DNA of 64,000 bases from Arthrobacter sp. PsM3 (lineage in GTDB: Bacteria > Actinomycetota > Actinomycetes > Actinomycetales > Micrococcaceae): NCBI RefSeq assembly GCF_030433895.1, contig NZ_JARUXE010000029.1, positions 1-64,000 of the forward strand, read 5' to 3'. A program made the position numbers and the translations under genes. How positions within the stretch are numbered: position 1 is the first letter of the stretch; each line of letters opens with the position of its first letter. Below, one piece after another: positions 39,000-48,500 of this stretch. The notes below the pieces were generated by a model. The model worked only from the letters and a program-made list of their open reading frames with translations, had not been told where the DNA came from and ran no database searches.

Positions 39000-39205
39000 T
39001 TACCCACTTCGAAAGAAGCGGGACGCAGGAACCAAAGATTCAGTGACACTCATCCGACGCAGCCTTCGGCAAAGTCAGATGATGGCTACCAGTGACGAGG
39101 TAGGAAGACCTGAAAATCTAAGGATCTTGCCAGATTGCCTAAGACGTCACGTGGCAATCGAAAAGTCGAAGCCCCACCAACGGCAACACGCTGATGGGGC
39201 TTCCC
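39000..39205 (+). ncRNA. Candidate small structured RNA
   Basis: This is a non-coding stretch after a terminator and before another strong hairpin. It contains CCCaCTTC-GAAA-GAAGcGGG (39003-39022), a GNRA-capped stem followed by ACGCA, and ends with GAAGCCCCA (39168-39176) pairing with TGGGGCTTC (39195-39203), extended inside by CA/TG, CA/TG and CG/CG pairs, then CCCTTTG. No intact gene follows on this strand, so it may be a free-standing small RNA. Part of the 5' stem resembles riboswitch cores that carry GGGACGCA, but the rest does not match. Confidence 0.4.
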
Positions 39206-39210
39206 CTTTG

Positions 39211-39259
39211 CCTAAAAACAGCCCGGCCTAAAAACAGGCCGGCCCAAAAGCAGCCGGCC
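39211..39259. repeat. Three degenerate copies of a 16-base repeat
   Basis: CCTAAAAACAGCCCGG (39211-39226), CCTAAAAACAGGCCGG (39227-39242) and CCCAAAAGCAGCCGGCC (39243-39259) lie head to tail between the candidate small RNA and the GH15 remnant. They look like slippage duplications. Confidence 0.6.
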
Positions 39260-39287
39260 CAGGAACTGGCCAGTGAACAGGGTGCCC

Positions 39288-39604
39288 ATGAGCAGTGAGC
39301 CCATTGCCAGCTACGCGCTGCTGTCCGACTGCTCCTCCGCGGCGCTGGTCAGCGCGTCCGGTTGCGTTGTCTGGCTGTGCTTCCCGCGTTTTGACAGTCC
39401 CTCGGTGTTCGGACGGCTGCTGGGCCAAGAGGCGGTGTTCTGGTCGACCGGCCCGTCGGCGCGCACACCGTTACCCGCCGCTACCTGGGCCCGACGATGG
39501 TGCTCGAGAGCCACATCGGCCTGGTCAATGCCGTCTGGGGCATTAGCGAAGCGGAACGGCAACGCCCGGGTCCCGGCGCCGGGCAGCGGAAGGAAGTGCC
39601 CTGA
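39288..39604 (+). pseudogene. Remnant of a GH15 family glucoamylase/trehalase-like gene
   Basis: The N-terminus MSSEPIASYALLSDCSSAAL with WLCFPRFDSPSVFGRLL is the hallmark start of GH15 enzymes. The frame is then lost; from about 39461 the family sequence continues in another frame as HTVTRRYLGPTMVLE. Directly after this, SHIGLVNAVWGISEAER matches the extreme C-terminus of the same family. A frameshift and an internal deletion of most of the gene (about 500 codons in intact members) leave only the two ends. The second frame stops at 39602-39604. Not functional. Confidence 0.7.
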
Positions 39605-39740
39605 GCGGATCCGAAGGAACAAGCCCGGTGGCGCCGCTGTTGCTTCCAGTGGCAGGGCATCGGTCCCGGTGCCGGGAGCCCCAGGCATCCCGCACGGTGG
39701 TGTCCTGTGTCCCGTGCCCATCTGCGAACATTGGAGCGAC

Positions 39741-40037
39741 ATGCCCATCACAGCCCACCTTGACCTGTTCCTCAAAGCGGAATCCCTGCCCACCGCGCCC
39801 GCCGTGCTACGCGACGTCCTCACCGATACGCGGGCGTTTGACGGATGCCTCGGCGTCGAGGTGCTGGTCGACAGCACCGATCCGGCGCACTTTCTTGTGG
39901 TGGAACAGTGGGCGTCGCTGGAACAGGACTCCGCCTACCGCGCGTGGCGGGCAACCGACGACGGCGCGAGCGGGCTGGGAGAACTCCTGGCCGCACCGCC
40001 GGTGCTGACGCGCTTCGAGACCTCCTTCGGGGTCTGA
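39741..40037 (+). CDS. Antibiotic biosynthesis monooxygenase (ABM) domain protein
   Basis: A 98-residue protein with GGAG four bases before the ATG. The ferredoxin-like ABM pattern is MPITAHLDLFLKAESLPTAP, VLRDVLTDTRAFDGCLGVEV, then VEQWASLEQDSAYRAWRATD and a final strand TRFETSFG. Small ABM proteins are cofactor-free monooxygenases or haem-degrading enzymes; the substrate here is unknown. It lies between the GH15 remnant and the convergent valS gene. Confidence 0.78.
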   Translation: MPITAHLDLFLKAESLPTAPAVLRDVLTDTRAFDGCLGVEVLVDSTDPAHFLVVEQWASLEQDSAYRAWRATDDGASGLGELLAAPPVLTRFETSFGV

Positions 40038-40089
40038 GCCCCCCTGTGTCGCTGCGTCGTGTCGTTGCCTGGTGTCGTTGCGGCCGCCG

Positions 40090-42708
40090 CTATGCCTGCG
40101 CGGGCCCCTCGGCCGGCGCCAGGACTACGTCGCTGACGGTCAGCTCGCCGTCTCCGCCCACCAGGGTCAGCTCCCGGGCGTTGGCGGCTGCCTTGAGGTC
40201 GGCCAAGCCGGCCTTCAGCTGCATGGTGAGCGAGTCCGGGGCGGTAATGGTCGCGGACAGCACCTCGGTGCGCTGTTTGACCTTTGCCTCGGACTTGGCC
40301 TTGCGGATGCCGCTGAGTGCGGTCCCGACGGTGGCCAGCAGGCTGGTGTCGCCGTCGATCGCGATGGCGGACGGCCACGCGGCACGGTGCACGGAGCCGG
40401 CCCGCCACCAGCTCCAGACTTCCTCCGTGGCGAAAGGCAGGAAGGGGGCGAAGAGCCGCAGCAGCGTGTCCAGGCTCGTTGCCAGCGCTGCCAGGACGGA
40501 GGCCTGCTCGGCCTCACCCGCGGCACCGTAGGCACGGTCCTTGATGAGCTCCACGTAGTCATCGGTGAAGTGCCAGAAGAAGCTCTCGGTGATCTGCAGC
40601 GCCCGGGCGTAGTCGTAGTTCTCGAACGCCTTCGTGGCCTGCTCGACCACGTCGGAGAGCTGGGCCAGTACGGCCCGGTCCAGGGGGTTGCTGAGCACGG
40701 AGAGATCCCCGGAAACCACGGAGTTCTCGGTGGCGCCCAGGTTCAGCACGAACTTCGAGGCATTGAGCAGCTTGATCGCGAGCCGGCGGCCGATCTTCAT
40801 TTGCGCGATCTCGTAGGCGGTGTCCGCGCCCAGCTTGGCCGAGGCCGCCCAGTAGCGGACAGCGTCCGAGCCGTACTCCTCCAGCACGTCGGTCGGAACG
40901 ATCACGTTGCCCTTGGACTTGGACATCTTCTTGCGGTCCGGGTCCAGGATCCAGCCGGAGATGGCGGCGTGTTTCCAGGGCGCGGAGTCCTGCAGGGCGT
41001 CGGCGCGCACCGCGGAGGAGAACAGCCAGGTCCGGATGATGTCGTGACCCTGCGGGCGCACGTCGAAGGGGTAGACCTTGGCGAAGAGCGCCTCGTCGGT
41101 GCTCCAGCCGCCGACGATCTGCGGGGTGAGCGAGGACGTCGCCCAGGTGTCCAGCACGTCGGCGTCGCCGGTGAAGCCGTCCGGCACGTCACGCTGGGTT
41201 TCCTGGTACCCGGGGGCCGCGTCCGCTGCGGGGTCCACCGGGAGCTGCGCGTCGGAGGGCACGATCGGAGCTGCGAAGTCCGGGTTGCCGTCGGCGTCCA
41301 GCGGGTACCAGACCGGTACCGGCACACCAAAGAAACGCTGGCGGGAAACAAGCCAGTCGCCGTTCAGCCCGGAGATCCAGTTCTCGAAGCGGGAGCGCAT
41401 GAACGCGGGGTGGAAATCGATCTCGTGGCCGCGGGCAATGAGCCGCTCGCGGCGTTCCGCGTCGCGGCCGCCGTTGCGGATGTACCACTGGCGGGAAGTC
41501 ACCACTTCGAGGGGCTTGTCGCCCTTCTCGAAAAAGTTCACCGGGTGCATGATCTTCTTCGGCTCACCCTCGAGAAGGCCGGCGGTGGTCAGGAGTTCCA
41601 CCACGGCTTCCTTGGCGCTGAAGACCGTCTTGCCCGCGATCGCCCCGAAGCTGGCGCGGCCTTCGGCGGTGGTGATCCACTCCGGGGTGTCGCCGATGAT
41701 GCGGCCGTCGCGGCCCACAATCGCGCGGGTGGGCAGCTGGAGTTCGCGCCACCAGGTGACGTCGGTGAGGTCGCCGAAGGTGCAGACCATGGCGATGCCG
41801 GAGCCCTTGTCCGCCTTGGCAAGCGGGTGGGCACGGACCTCCACCTCGACGCCGAAGAGCGGGGAGGTGACCTTCTTGCCGAACAGCGGCTGGTACCGGG
41901 CGTCGTCGGGATTCGCCACGAGGGCGGCGCAGGCGGCCAGCAGTTCCGGGCGGGTGGTCTCGATGTAGATTTTCTCGCCGTCTTCGGTGAAGAACGGGTA
42001 CCGGTAGTAGGCGCCCGCGACCTCGCGGTCCTCGAGCTCGGCCTGGGCCACGGCGGTGCGAAAAGTGACGTCCCACAGGGTGGGCGCCTCGGCCATGTAG
42101 GCGTCGCCGGCGGCGAGGTTCGCCAGGAAGGCGCGCTGGGAGATGGCCCGGGACTTGTCATCGATCGTGCGGTAGGTCAGGTCCCAGTCCACGGACAGGC
42201 CCAGCGTCTGGAAGAGGTTTTCGAAGACCAACTCGTCCTCGACGGCGAGTTCCTCGCAGAGTTCGATGAAGTTCCGGCGCGAGACGACGTCGAAGTCGCG
42301 CTGGTTCTTGGCGGGCTCGGCGGGCGGCCGGTAGCCGGCGTCGTACGCGGTGGTCGGATCGCAGCGCACACCGTAGTAGTTCTGCACGCGGCGCTCGGTG
42401 GGCAGGCCGTTGTCGTCCCAGCCCATCGGGTAGAAGACGTTCTTGCCGTTCATGCGCTGGTAGCGCGCCAGGACGTCGGTCTGGGTGTATGAGAACATGT
42501 GGCCGACGTGCAGCGAACCAGACGCGGTGGGCGGGGGAGTGTCGATCGAGTAGACCTGCTCCCGGGTGGTGTCCGGGTTGAACTTGTAGGTCCCTTCGTC
42601 AAGCCAGCGCCGGGTGAGGGCGTCTTCCAGCCCCTCCAGGGCGGGCTTGTCCGGAACGTTGATGGGGGCAGTGGTGGGCGTGTCTGTACCCTGAGTGTCT
42701 TCAGCCAT
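40090..42708 (-). CDS. valS: Valyl-tRNA synthetase
   Basis: An 872-residue class I aminoacyl-tRNA synthetase from the ATG at 42708. The HIGH-type motif is SLHVGHMF (HVGH at 67-70) and KMSKSKGN lies near residue 593. The editing domain is in the middle, with GSGIAMVCTFGDLTDVTWW. The anticodon-binding domain has LLNASKFVLNLG. The C-terminal coiled-coil is present (LSATITAPDSLTMQLKAGLA). Val-tRNA formation and Thr editing occur in the cytosol. It is convergent with the ABM gene. Confidence 0.96.
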   Translation of the reverse strand: MAEDTQGTDTPTTAPINVPDKPALEGLEDALTRRWLDEGTYKFNPDTTREQVYSIDTPPPTASGSLHVGHMFSYTQTDVLARYQRMNGKNVFYPMGWDDNGLPTERRVQNYYGVRCDPTTAYDAGYRPPAEPAKNQRDFDVVSRRNFIELCEELAVEDELVFENLFQTLGLSVDWDLTYRTIDDKSRAISQRAFLANLAAGDAYMAEAPTLWDVTFRTAVAQAELEDREVAGAYYRYPFFTEDGEKIYIETTRPELLAACAALVANPDDARYQPLFGKKVTSPLFGVEVEVRAHPLAKADKGSGIAMVCTFGDLTDVTWWRELQLPTRAIVGRDGRIIGDTPEWITTAEGRASFGAIAGKTVFSAKEAVVELLTTAGLLEGEPKKIMHPVNFFEKGDKPLEVVTSRQWYIRNGGRDAERRERLIARGHEIDFHPAFMRSRFENWISGLNGDWLVSRQRFFGVPVPVWYPLDADGNPDFAAPIVPSDAQLPVDPAADAAPGYQETQRDVPDGFTGDADVLDTWATSSLTPQIVGGWSTDEALFAKVYPFDVRPQGHDIIRTWLFSSAVRADALQDSAPWKHAAISGWILDPDRKKMSKSKGNVIVPTDVLEEYGSDAVRYWAASAKLGADTAYEIAQMKIGRRLAIKLLNASKFVLNLGATENSVVSGDLSVLSNPLDRAVLAQLSDVVEQATKAFENYDYARALQITESFFWHFTDDYVELIKDRAYGAAGEAEQASVLAALATSLDTLLRLFAPFLPFATEEVWSWWRAGSVHRAAWPSAIAIDGDTSLLATVGTALSGIRKAKSEAKVKQRTEVLSATITAPDSLTMQLKAGLADLKAAANARELTLVGGDGELTVSDVVLAPAEGPAQA

Positions 42709-42780
42709 GGGGCAATTCTTCCACGGTCCGTCCCGGGAGGCCGCCGTCGCCTGCCGCCGGCGCTGCAGTAGCATGCGCAG

Positions 42781-43155
42781 ATGGGCAATTCTCAGGGAAG
42801 TTCTGCCGGACGTTTCGCCATCAAGCGCATCTATGACGAACCCGCCGACGACGACGGGTGCCGGGTGCTGGTGGACCGGCTCTGGCCGCGCGGGGTCAGC
42901 AAGGAACGCGCGCAGCTGGACCTATGGCTCAAGGACGTGGCGCCGTCCCCGCCGCTGCGGACCGAGTTCGCGCACATGCAGGAGCGCTTCGCCGGCTTCC
43001 GCGCCGCCTACGAGGCGGAGCTCGACGGCAACCCCGCCGTGCAGACGCTGCGGGACCTGGCCGCGGAACACGGGAAGGTGACGCTGCTGTTCGGGGCGAG
43101 GGACCCGGAGACCAACCATGCCCGGGTCCTGCAGGAGTTCCTGGCGCGGGACTGA
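42781..43155 (+). CDS. DUF488 family protein
   Basis: A 124-residue protein with the family signatures FAIKRIYDEPADDDGCRVLV, DRLWPRGVSKERAQLDLWLK, APSPPLRTEFAH and the C-terminal KVTLLFGARDPETNHARVL. The function of DUF488 is not established. It is divergent from valS with 72 bases between starts. Confidence 0.88.
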   Translation: MGNSQGSSAGRFAIKRIYDEPADDDGCRVLVDRLWPRGVSKERAQLDLWLKDVAPSPPLRTEFAHMQERFAGFRAAYEAELDGNPAVQTLRDLAAEHGKVTLLFGARDPETNHARVLQEFLARD

Positions 43156-43245
43156 CCCGAATTCACCCGGGTTCATCCGGCTTCATCCTGTTTATCCTGC
43201 GGGGGCCCGGCGGGGTGCCCGGGGCCTTGCCGTTAGGGTGGTGCC

Positions 43246-44007
43246 ATGACTGAAGGAATCCAGAACCAAGCAGCAGTTGTCACCGGCGCCAGCACCGGGA
43301 TCGGCGAGGCCACCGTCCGTGCGCTCCGGACCGAGGGCTGGACGGTGTACGCCGTCGCCCGCCGTGCGGACCGGTTGGCGGCGCTCGCCGCGGAAACCGG
43401 TGCCGTCGCGCTTCCGGCAGACGTGACCGACGACGCCGACGTCGCCCGGCTGGTGGACGAGGTGACCCGCGCCGGCGGCATCGACACACTCATCAACATC
43501 GCCGGCGGCGCCCGCGGCGCCGACCGGGTGGCCGAGGCCAAAACCGAGGACTGGGAATGGATGTTCGAGGTCAACGTCCTGGGCACCATGAAGCTCACCC
43601 GGGCGTTCCTCCCGATGCTGCGCGCCTGCGGTGAAGGCACCGTCCTGAACCTGACATCGACGGCGGGACTGTCCGCCTACGAGGGCGGCGGCGGCTACAA
43701 CGCAGCGAAGTTCGCCCAGCACGCGCTCACCGGCGCACTGCGCCTCGAAGAGGCCGAGCACAACCTCCGCGTCATCGAGGTGGCGCCCGGCCTGGTCCAG
43801 ACCGAGGAATTCGCGCTGAACCGCCTCGGCGGCGACCAGGCGGCCGCCGAGAAGGTCTACCAGGGTGTCGAGAAGCCGCTCACCGCGGCGGACGTCGCCG
43901 ACGTCGTCCGGTACGCCGTCGTGGCACCGCACCACGTCAACCTCGACCAGATCGTGATCCGCCCGGTTGCCCAGGCCGCCAACTACAAGCTAATCCGCAA
44001 GGCCTAG
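43246..44007 (+). CDS. SDR family oxidoreductase
   Basis: A 253-residue short-chain dehydrogenase/reductase. Its nucleotide site is VVTGASTGIGEATV, the NAG-equivalent is NIAGGARG, the catalytic Ser lies in LNLTSTAGLSAY and the YxxxK pair is in GGGYNAAKFAQHALTG. The preference for NADP is suggested by Arg residues after the second strand (VARRADRLAALA). The C-terminus (PHHVNLDQIVIRPVAQ) fits the group of E. coli YdfG-like 3-hydroxy acid dehydrogenases. Substrate not determined. Confidence 0.9.
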   Translation: MTEGIQNQAAVVTGASTGIGEATVRALRTEGWTVYAVARRADRLAALAAETGAVALPADVTDDADVARLVDEVTRAGGIDTLINIAGGARGADRVAEAKTEDWEWMFEVNVLGTMKLTRAFLPMLRACGEGTVLNLTSTAGLSAYEGGGGYNAAKFAQHALTGALRLEEAEHNLRVIEVAPGLVQTEEFALNRLGGDQAAAEKVYQGVEKPLTAADVADVVRYAVVAPHHVNLDQIVIRPVAQAANYKLIRKA

Positions 44008-44035
44008 CCTCCGGGGGCGCTGCGCAGACCGGGCG

Positions 44036-44140
44036 CCGGAGCAGCAACGCGGGCGCGGAGCGGCAACGCCGGGGTACCTGAGCAGCAACACCGGGGGTAC
44101 CTGAGCAGCAACGCGGGGTACCTGAGCAGCAACGCGGGGT
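44036..44140. repeat. Tandem 19-base repeat block
   Basis: GGGGTACCTGAGCAGCAAC occurs at 44071-44089, 44094-44112 and 44115-44133, with decayed copies before (around 44036-44068) and a partial copy after. The block follows the SDR stop codon, and its last copy provides one arm of the hairpin at 44131-44191. Confidence 0.75.
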
Positions 44141-44191
44141 CACATACAGCCCATAAACGGGGGGATTAGGGACTGTAAGTGACCCCGCGTT
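44131..44191. terminator. Long hairpin between convergent genes
   Basis: AACGCGGGGTCAC (44131-44143) pairs perfectly with GTGACCCCGCGTT (44179-44191), with further TACAG/CTGTA pairing inside. It lies between the SDR and the convergent endonuclease/exonuclease/phosphatase gene and probably terminates both. Confidence 0.65.
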
Positions 44192-44198
44192 GTTTGGT

Positions 44199-45221
44199 CT
44201 AGCCGGTGGCCGGGACGCTCAGCGTCGCCATGATGGCCGCGTGGTCCGTGCCGGGCACGCGGTGCACCGCATAGTTGGCGCTGAGCACCGAGGGGCTGGC
44301 CACCAGGTGGTCGATCGTGATGCCGGGGAGGGCATGGTCCTCCATCGGCCAGGTGGGGACCAGGCGTGAGCCCTGAAGCATGCCCACGTCCACCATTACC
44401 CGGCCCCCGCTCTGCAGGAGCCGGCGGAATTCGGCGTGGTCATAGCTGGCGTTGAAGTCGCCGGCCAGCACCAGGTTGCCGGGCCGGGAGACCAGCTGGC
44501 CAAGAGCCGCGAGGTCACTGCGCCACTTCGGCAGGCCCACGCCCACGGGGGCACGGGTATGGACGTTCGTCAGTTCCACGACCGCGCGCTGCCCGCGGGA
44601 CTCCGCGGTGACCCGGATCAACGGCATCGGGAAGTGGGAGCCGGGTACCTTCCCGGTGGCCGCCAGCCCGTGGACGGAGTAGACCGCATTCCCGGCGGCG
44701 CCCCCCGCCGGAGCGCTGATCCTGTTCGGCAGCAGCGTGGCCAGCCCTGCCGCTGCCAGCCGGTCTTCGAGCGCTTTGGTGTACTCCTGGATTGTCAGCA
44801 CGGTAATGCCGTTCTCGCGGACCAGCCGGACGATTTCCGCCGCGTCCGCTTGGCCGAGCTTCGCGTTGAGGCTCATCGTCCGCAGCTCCACCGTGTCATG
44901 TGCGGCATCCGGCGCCGCCCGGGCGTAGTCCAGCGGGACCAGCCAGAAGAGTTGCACGGCCACGAGGCCGGCCGCGGCGCCCGCCATCCACCGGCGACGG
45001 CCCAGCACCGCGAACAGCAGCGAGGCGCCGGCCGGCAGCACCAGCCACGGGGTAAAGGAGACCAGCTGGACCACGGTGGTGGGCCATTCCCGCGGCACGG
45101 CGCGGAAGCATGAGACCACCACGACGGGGGCCGCGGTGAGCCCGGCCATGATCCGCCAGCCGGCGGCAGCCCGGCCGGCAGGCATTCGCGGGGCAGCGCG
45201 GCCCCGTGACCGCAACATCAT
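44199..45221 (-). CDS. Membrane-anchored endonuclease/exonuclease/phosphatase family protein
   Basis: A 340-residue protein. Three hydrophobic segments fill residues 20-100 (GWRIMAGLTAAPVVVVSCF, TPWLVLPAGASLLFAVLG, WMAGAAAGLVAVQLFWLVPL). The catalytic domain has LRTMSLNAKLGQADAAEIVR, TVLTIQEYT with the metal-binding Glu, NLVLAGDFNASYDHAEFR, and the C-terminal IDHLVASPSVLSA with PGTDHAAIMATL. Such proteins hydrolyse phosphodiesters outside the membrane, but the substrate is unknown. It is divergent from the ileS leader. Confidence 0.85.
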   Translation of the reverse strand: MMLRSRGRAAPRMPAGRAAAGWRIMAGLTAAPVVVVSCFRAVPREWPTTVVQLVSFTPWLVLPAGASLLFAVLGRRRWMAGAAAGLVAVQLFWLVPLDYARAAPDAAHDTVELRTMSLNAKLGQADAAEIVRLVRENGITVLTIQEYTKALEDRLAAAGLATLLPNRISAPAGGAAGNAVYSVHGLAATGKVPGSHFPMPLIRVTAESRGQRAVVELTNVHTRAPVGVGLPKWRSDLAALGQLVSRPGNLVLAGDFNASYDHAEFRRLLQSGGRVMVDVGMLQGSRLVPTWPMEDHALPGITIDHLVASPSVLSANYAVHRVPGTDHAAIMATLSVPATG

Positions 45222-45283
45222 GGGATTCAGTGTAGGCAGTGCGGGCCCGTGACAGTTGTTAGACTTCTGGTAGCAGCTTTGAC

Positions 45284-45515
45284 CCGGCCATCACCGGTGA
45301 GCTTCCGGAAGAACGCCCCGACGCCGCAACTTTGATGAAAAGATGCGCGCCAGGGCCGGTAGAACCGGACGGGTAAGCCCGTCACAGCAGTAATGAGCGG
45401 CCGGCGCCGGAGCTCTGTCCCACCACAGGGGCCAGGCGGCGGTAAGTGAGGTGGTACCGCGGTGCCGGTGTTGTCGAAAGACAGTGCAGGGGCCGTCCTC
45501 GCATCCTGAATGAAT
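45284..45515 (+). promoter_or_regulatory. T-box leader of ileS
   Basis: The conserved T-box bulge GTGGTACCGCGG (45450-45461) pairs with the uncharged tRNA acceptor end. Upstream, CCGGCCATCACCGGTGAGC (from about 45285) forms a very short stem I, with ATC (Ile) as the likely specifier codon. The downstream GGGGCCGTCCTCGCATCC can form an alternative helix with the leader and there is no U-tract, so control is probably at translation, as described for actinobacterial ileS T-boxes. Uncharged tRNA-Ile should raise IleS synthesis. Confidence 0.85.
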
Positions 45516-45549
45516 CCATTTGTTCACCAGCTCAACCCAGGATGTCGAG

Positions 45550-48500
45550 ATGACTTATTACCCGAAGGCCTCCGCCGCACCTTCCGGCGCAGGCGCCACC
45601 GACTCTGCTTCCAGCCCCTCCGGTGTGTCGGCCTCCGTGAAGTTCCCGGAGATCGAAGAACGCATCCTCAGGTACTGGGATGAGGACGGCACTTTCCAGG
45701 CCAGCATCGACCAGCGGGACTCTGATCTTCCTGGCGGCAAGCCCGGCAGCAACGAGTTCGTCTTCTATGACGGGCCCCCCTTCGCCAACGGCCTGCCGCA
45801 CTACGGCCACCTGCTGACCGGTTACGCCAAGGACCTGGTCGGCCGCTACCAGACCCAGCGCGGCCGCCGCGTCGAGCGCCGCTTTGGCTGGGACACCCAC
45901 GGGCTGCCTGCCGAGCTTGAAGCCATGAAGCAGCTGGGCATGACGGACAAGACCCAGATCGAGACGATGGGCATCGACAAGTTCAACGACGCCTGCCGCG
46001 CGTCCGTGATGAAGTACGCCGATGAGTGGAAGAGCTACGTCACCCGGCAGGCCCGCTGGGTCGACTTCGAGAACGACTACAAGACGCTCAACGTCGAGTA
46101 CATGGAGTCCGTGCTCTGGGCCTTCAAGCAGCTGCACGAAAAGGGCCTGACCTACAACGGCTACCGCGTGCTGCCGTACTGCTGGAAGGACGAGACGCCG
46201 CTGTCCAACCATGAGCTCCGCATGGACGACGACGTCTACAAGAACCGCCAGGACCAGACCGTCACCGTCACCTTCCCGATCACCGCGGGGGAGTCGGAGC
46301 TGTCCCGGCAGCTCGCCGGCGTGCAGGCGCTCGCCTGGACCACCACGCCCTGGACGCTTCCCACCAACCTGGCGCTCGCCGTCGGGCCCGCCATCAACTA
46401 CGTCGTCCTGCCGGCCGGACCGTCCGGCATCAAGGCCGCCGCAGCCGACGCCCCCGTCACCGGCAGCTTCCTGCTGGCCGCCGAGCTGCTGGGCGCCTAC
46501 GCCAAGGACCTCGGCTACGGCGACGGCGCCGAGGGCGTTGCCGCCGCCGAGGCCGCCGTCACCTCCCGCCACACCGGCGCCGAGCTCGAAGGGCTGAGCT
46601 ACGAGCCGCTCTGGGACTACTTCCACGACGCCGAAAAGTACGGCACCGAGAACGCGTGGCGCTTCCTCGTTGCCGACTACGTCACCACCACCGACGGCAC
46701 CGGCATCGTGCACCAGGCCCCGGCCTACGGTGAGGACGACCAGAAGGTCTGTGAGGAGGCCGGCATCCCGGTGGTCCTGTCGGTGGATGAAGGCGCGAAG
46801 TTCCTGCCGCTTTTCGGCCACGGCGACCTCGCCGAAATCGCCGGGCTGCAGGTGTTCGAGGCCAACAAGCCCATCACCCAGGTGCTCCGTGCCCAGGGCC
46901 GGCTGGTCCGCCAGGCCAGCTATGAGCACAGCTACCCGCACTGCTGGCGCTGCCGCAACCCGCTGATCTACCGCGCGGTGTCGTCCTGGTACGTCGAGGT
47001 CACCAAGTTCAAGGACCGCATGTCCGAACTGAACCAGGAGATCAACTGGATCCCCGGCAACGTCAAGGACGGCCAGTTCGGCAAGTGGCTCGCCAACGCC
47101 CGCGACTGGTCCATCAGCCGCAACCGCTACTGGGGCAGCCCCATCCCGGTCTGGCAGTCCAGCGACCCGGACCACCCGCGCACCGACGTCTACGGCTCGC
47201 TCGCCGAGATCGAGGCGGACTTCGGCCGGCTGCCCATGAACAACGAGGGCCAGGTGGACCTGCACCGTCCGTTCATCGACGAGCTGACCCGCCCGAACCC
47301 GGACGACCCGCGCACCCCGGAAGAGGGCCAGTCGGTGATGCGCCGGGTCGAGGACGTCCTGGACGTCTGGTTCGACTCCGGCTCCATGCCCTACGGCCAG
47401 GTGCACTACCCGTTCCAGAACGAGGAATGGTTCGACACCCACAACCCGGCGGACTTCATCGTCGAGTACATCGGCCAAACCCGCGGCTGGTTCTACATGC
47501 TGCACATCCTGTCCACCGCGCTGTTCGACCGGCCGGCCTTCCGCAACGTCATCAGCCACGGCATCGTCCTGGGCTCGGACGGGCAGAAAATGTCCAAGAG
47601 CCTGCGCAACTACCCGGACGTCTCCGAGGTCCTGGACCGCGACGGCTCCGACGCCATGCGCTGGTTCCTGATGTCCAGCCCGATCCTGCGCGGCGGCAAC
47701 CTCGTGGTCACCGAGCAGGGCATCCGCGACGGCGTCCGCCAGGTCATCCTGCCGCTGTGGAACGTGTACAGCTTCTTCACGCTGTACACCAACGCCGCGA
47801 ACGCCGTTGACGGCAAAGCCTCCGGGTATGACGCGAAGCTGCGCTACGACGGCTACGCCGACACCCTGGACCAGTACCTGATGGCCAACACCGGGGACCT
47901 GGTCCGGAACATGACCGCGCAGCTGGATAGCTACGACATCTCCGGTGCCTGCGATGAACTGCGCAGCTACCTGGACATGCTCACCAACTGGTACGTCCGC
48001 CGCAGCCGGCAGCGTTTTTTCGACGAGAACGTCGATGCCTTCGACGCGCTCTACACCGCGCTCGAGTCGGTCTGCCGCGTCTCGGCGTCGCTGCTGCCGC
48101 TGATCTCCGAGGAGATCTGGCGCGGGCTCACCGGCGGGCGTTCCGTGCACCTGGCCGACTGGCCGGACGCTGAAGTGTTCCCGGCCAACCCGGGCCTCGT
48201 TGAGGCCATGGACCGGGTCCAGCAGATCTGCTCCACCGGATCCTCGCTGCGCAAGGCCGCGAACCTGCGGGTTCGCCTGCCGCTGCAGGAGCTCACTGTC
48301 GTGGCGCCCGGCGCGGACGCGCTGGCAGGCTTCGCCGCCGTCGTCGCCGATGAACTGAATCTGCGCTCGGTCCGGCTGCTCGACGCCGAGGCCGCCTCCC
48401 CGGAGGAGTTCGGCATCGAGCAGAAGCTCGTGGTGAACGCCCGGGCTGCGGGTCCGCGGCTGGGCAAGAACGTCCAGCAGGCCATCAAGGGCGCCAAATC

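Noticed and set aside
39000..39060. c-di-GMP-I (GEMM) riboswitch
   Set aside because: Only the GAAA-capped stem and GGGACGCA match; the second helix and the tetraloop receptor do not, and there is no regulated gene downstream.
39043..39231. 62-codon plus-strand frame in the intergenic region
   Set aside because: It has no ribosome site, atypical composition, and runs through a strong hairpin; a structured RNA is the better reading.
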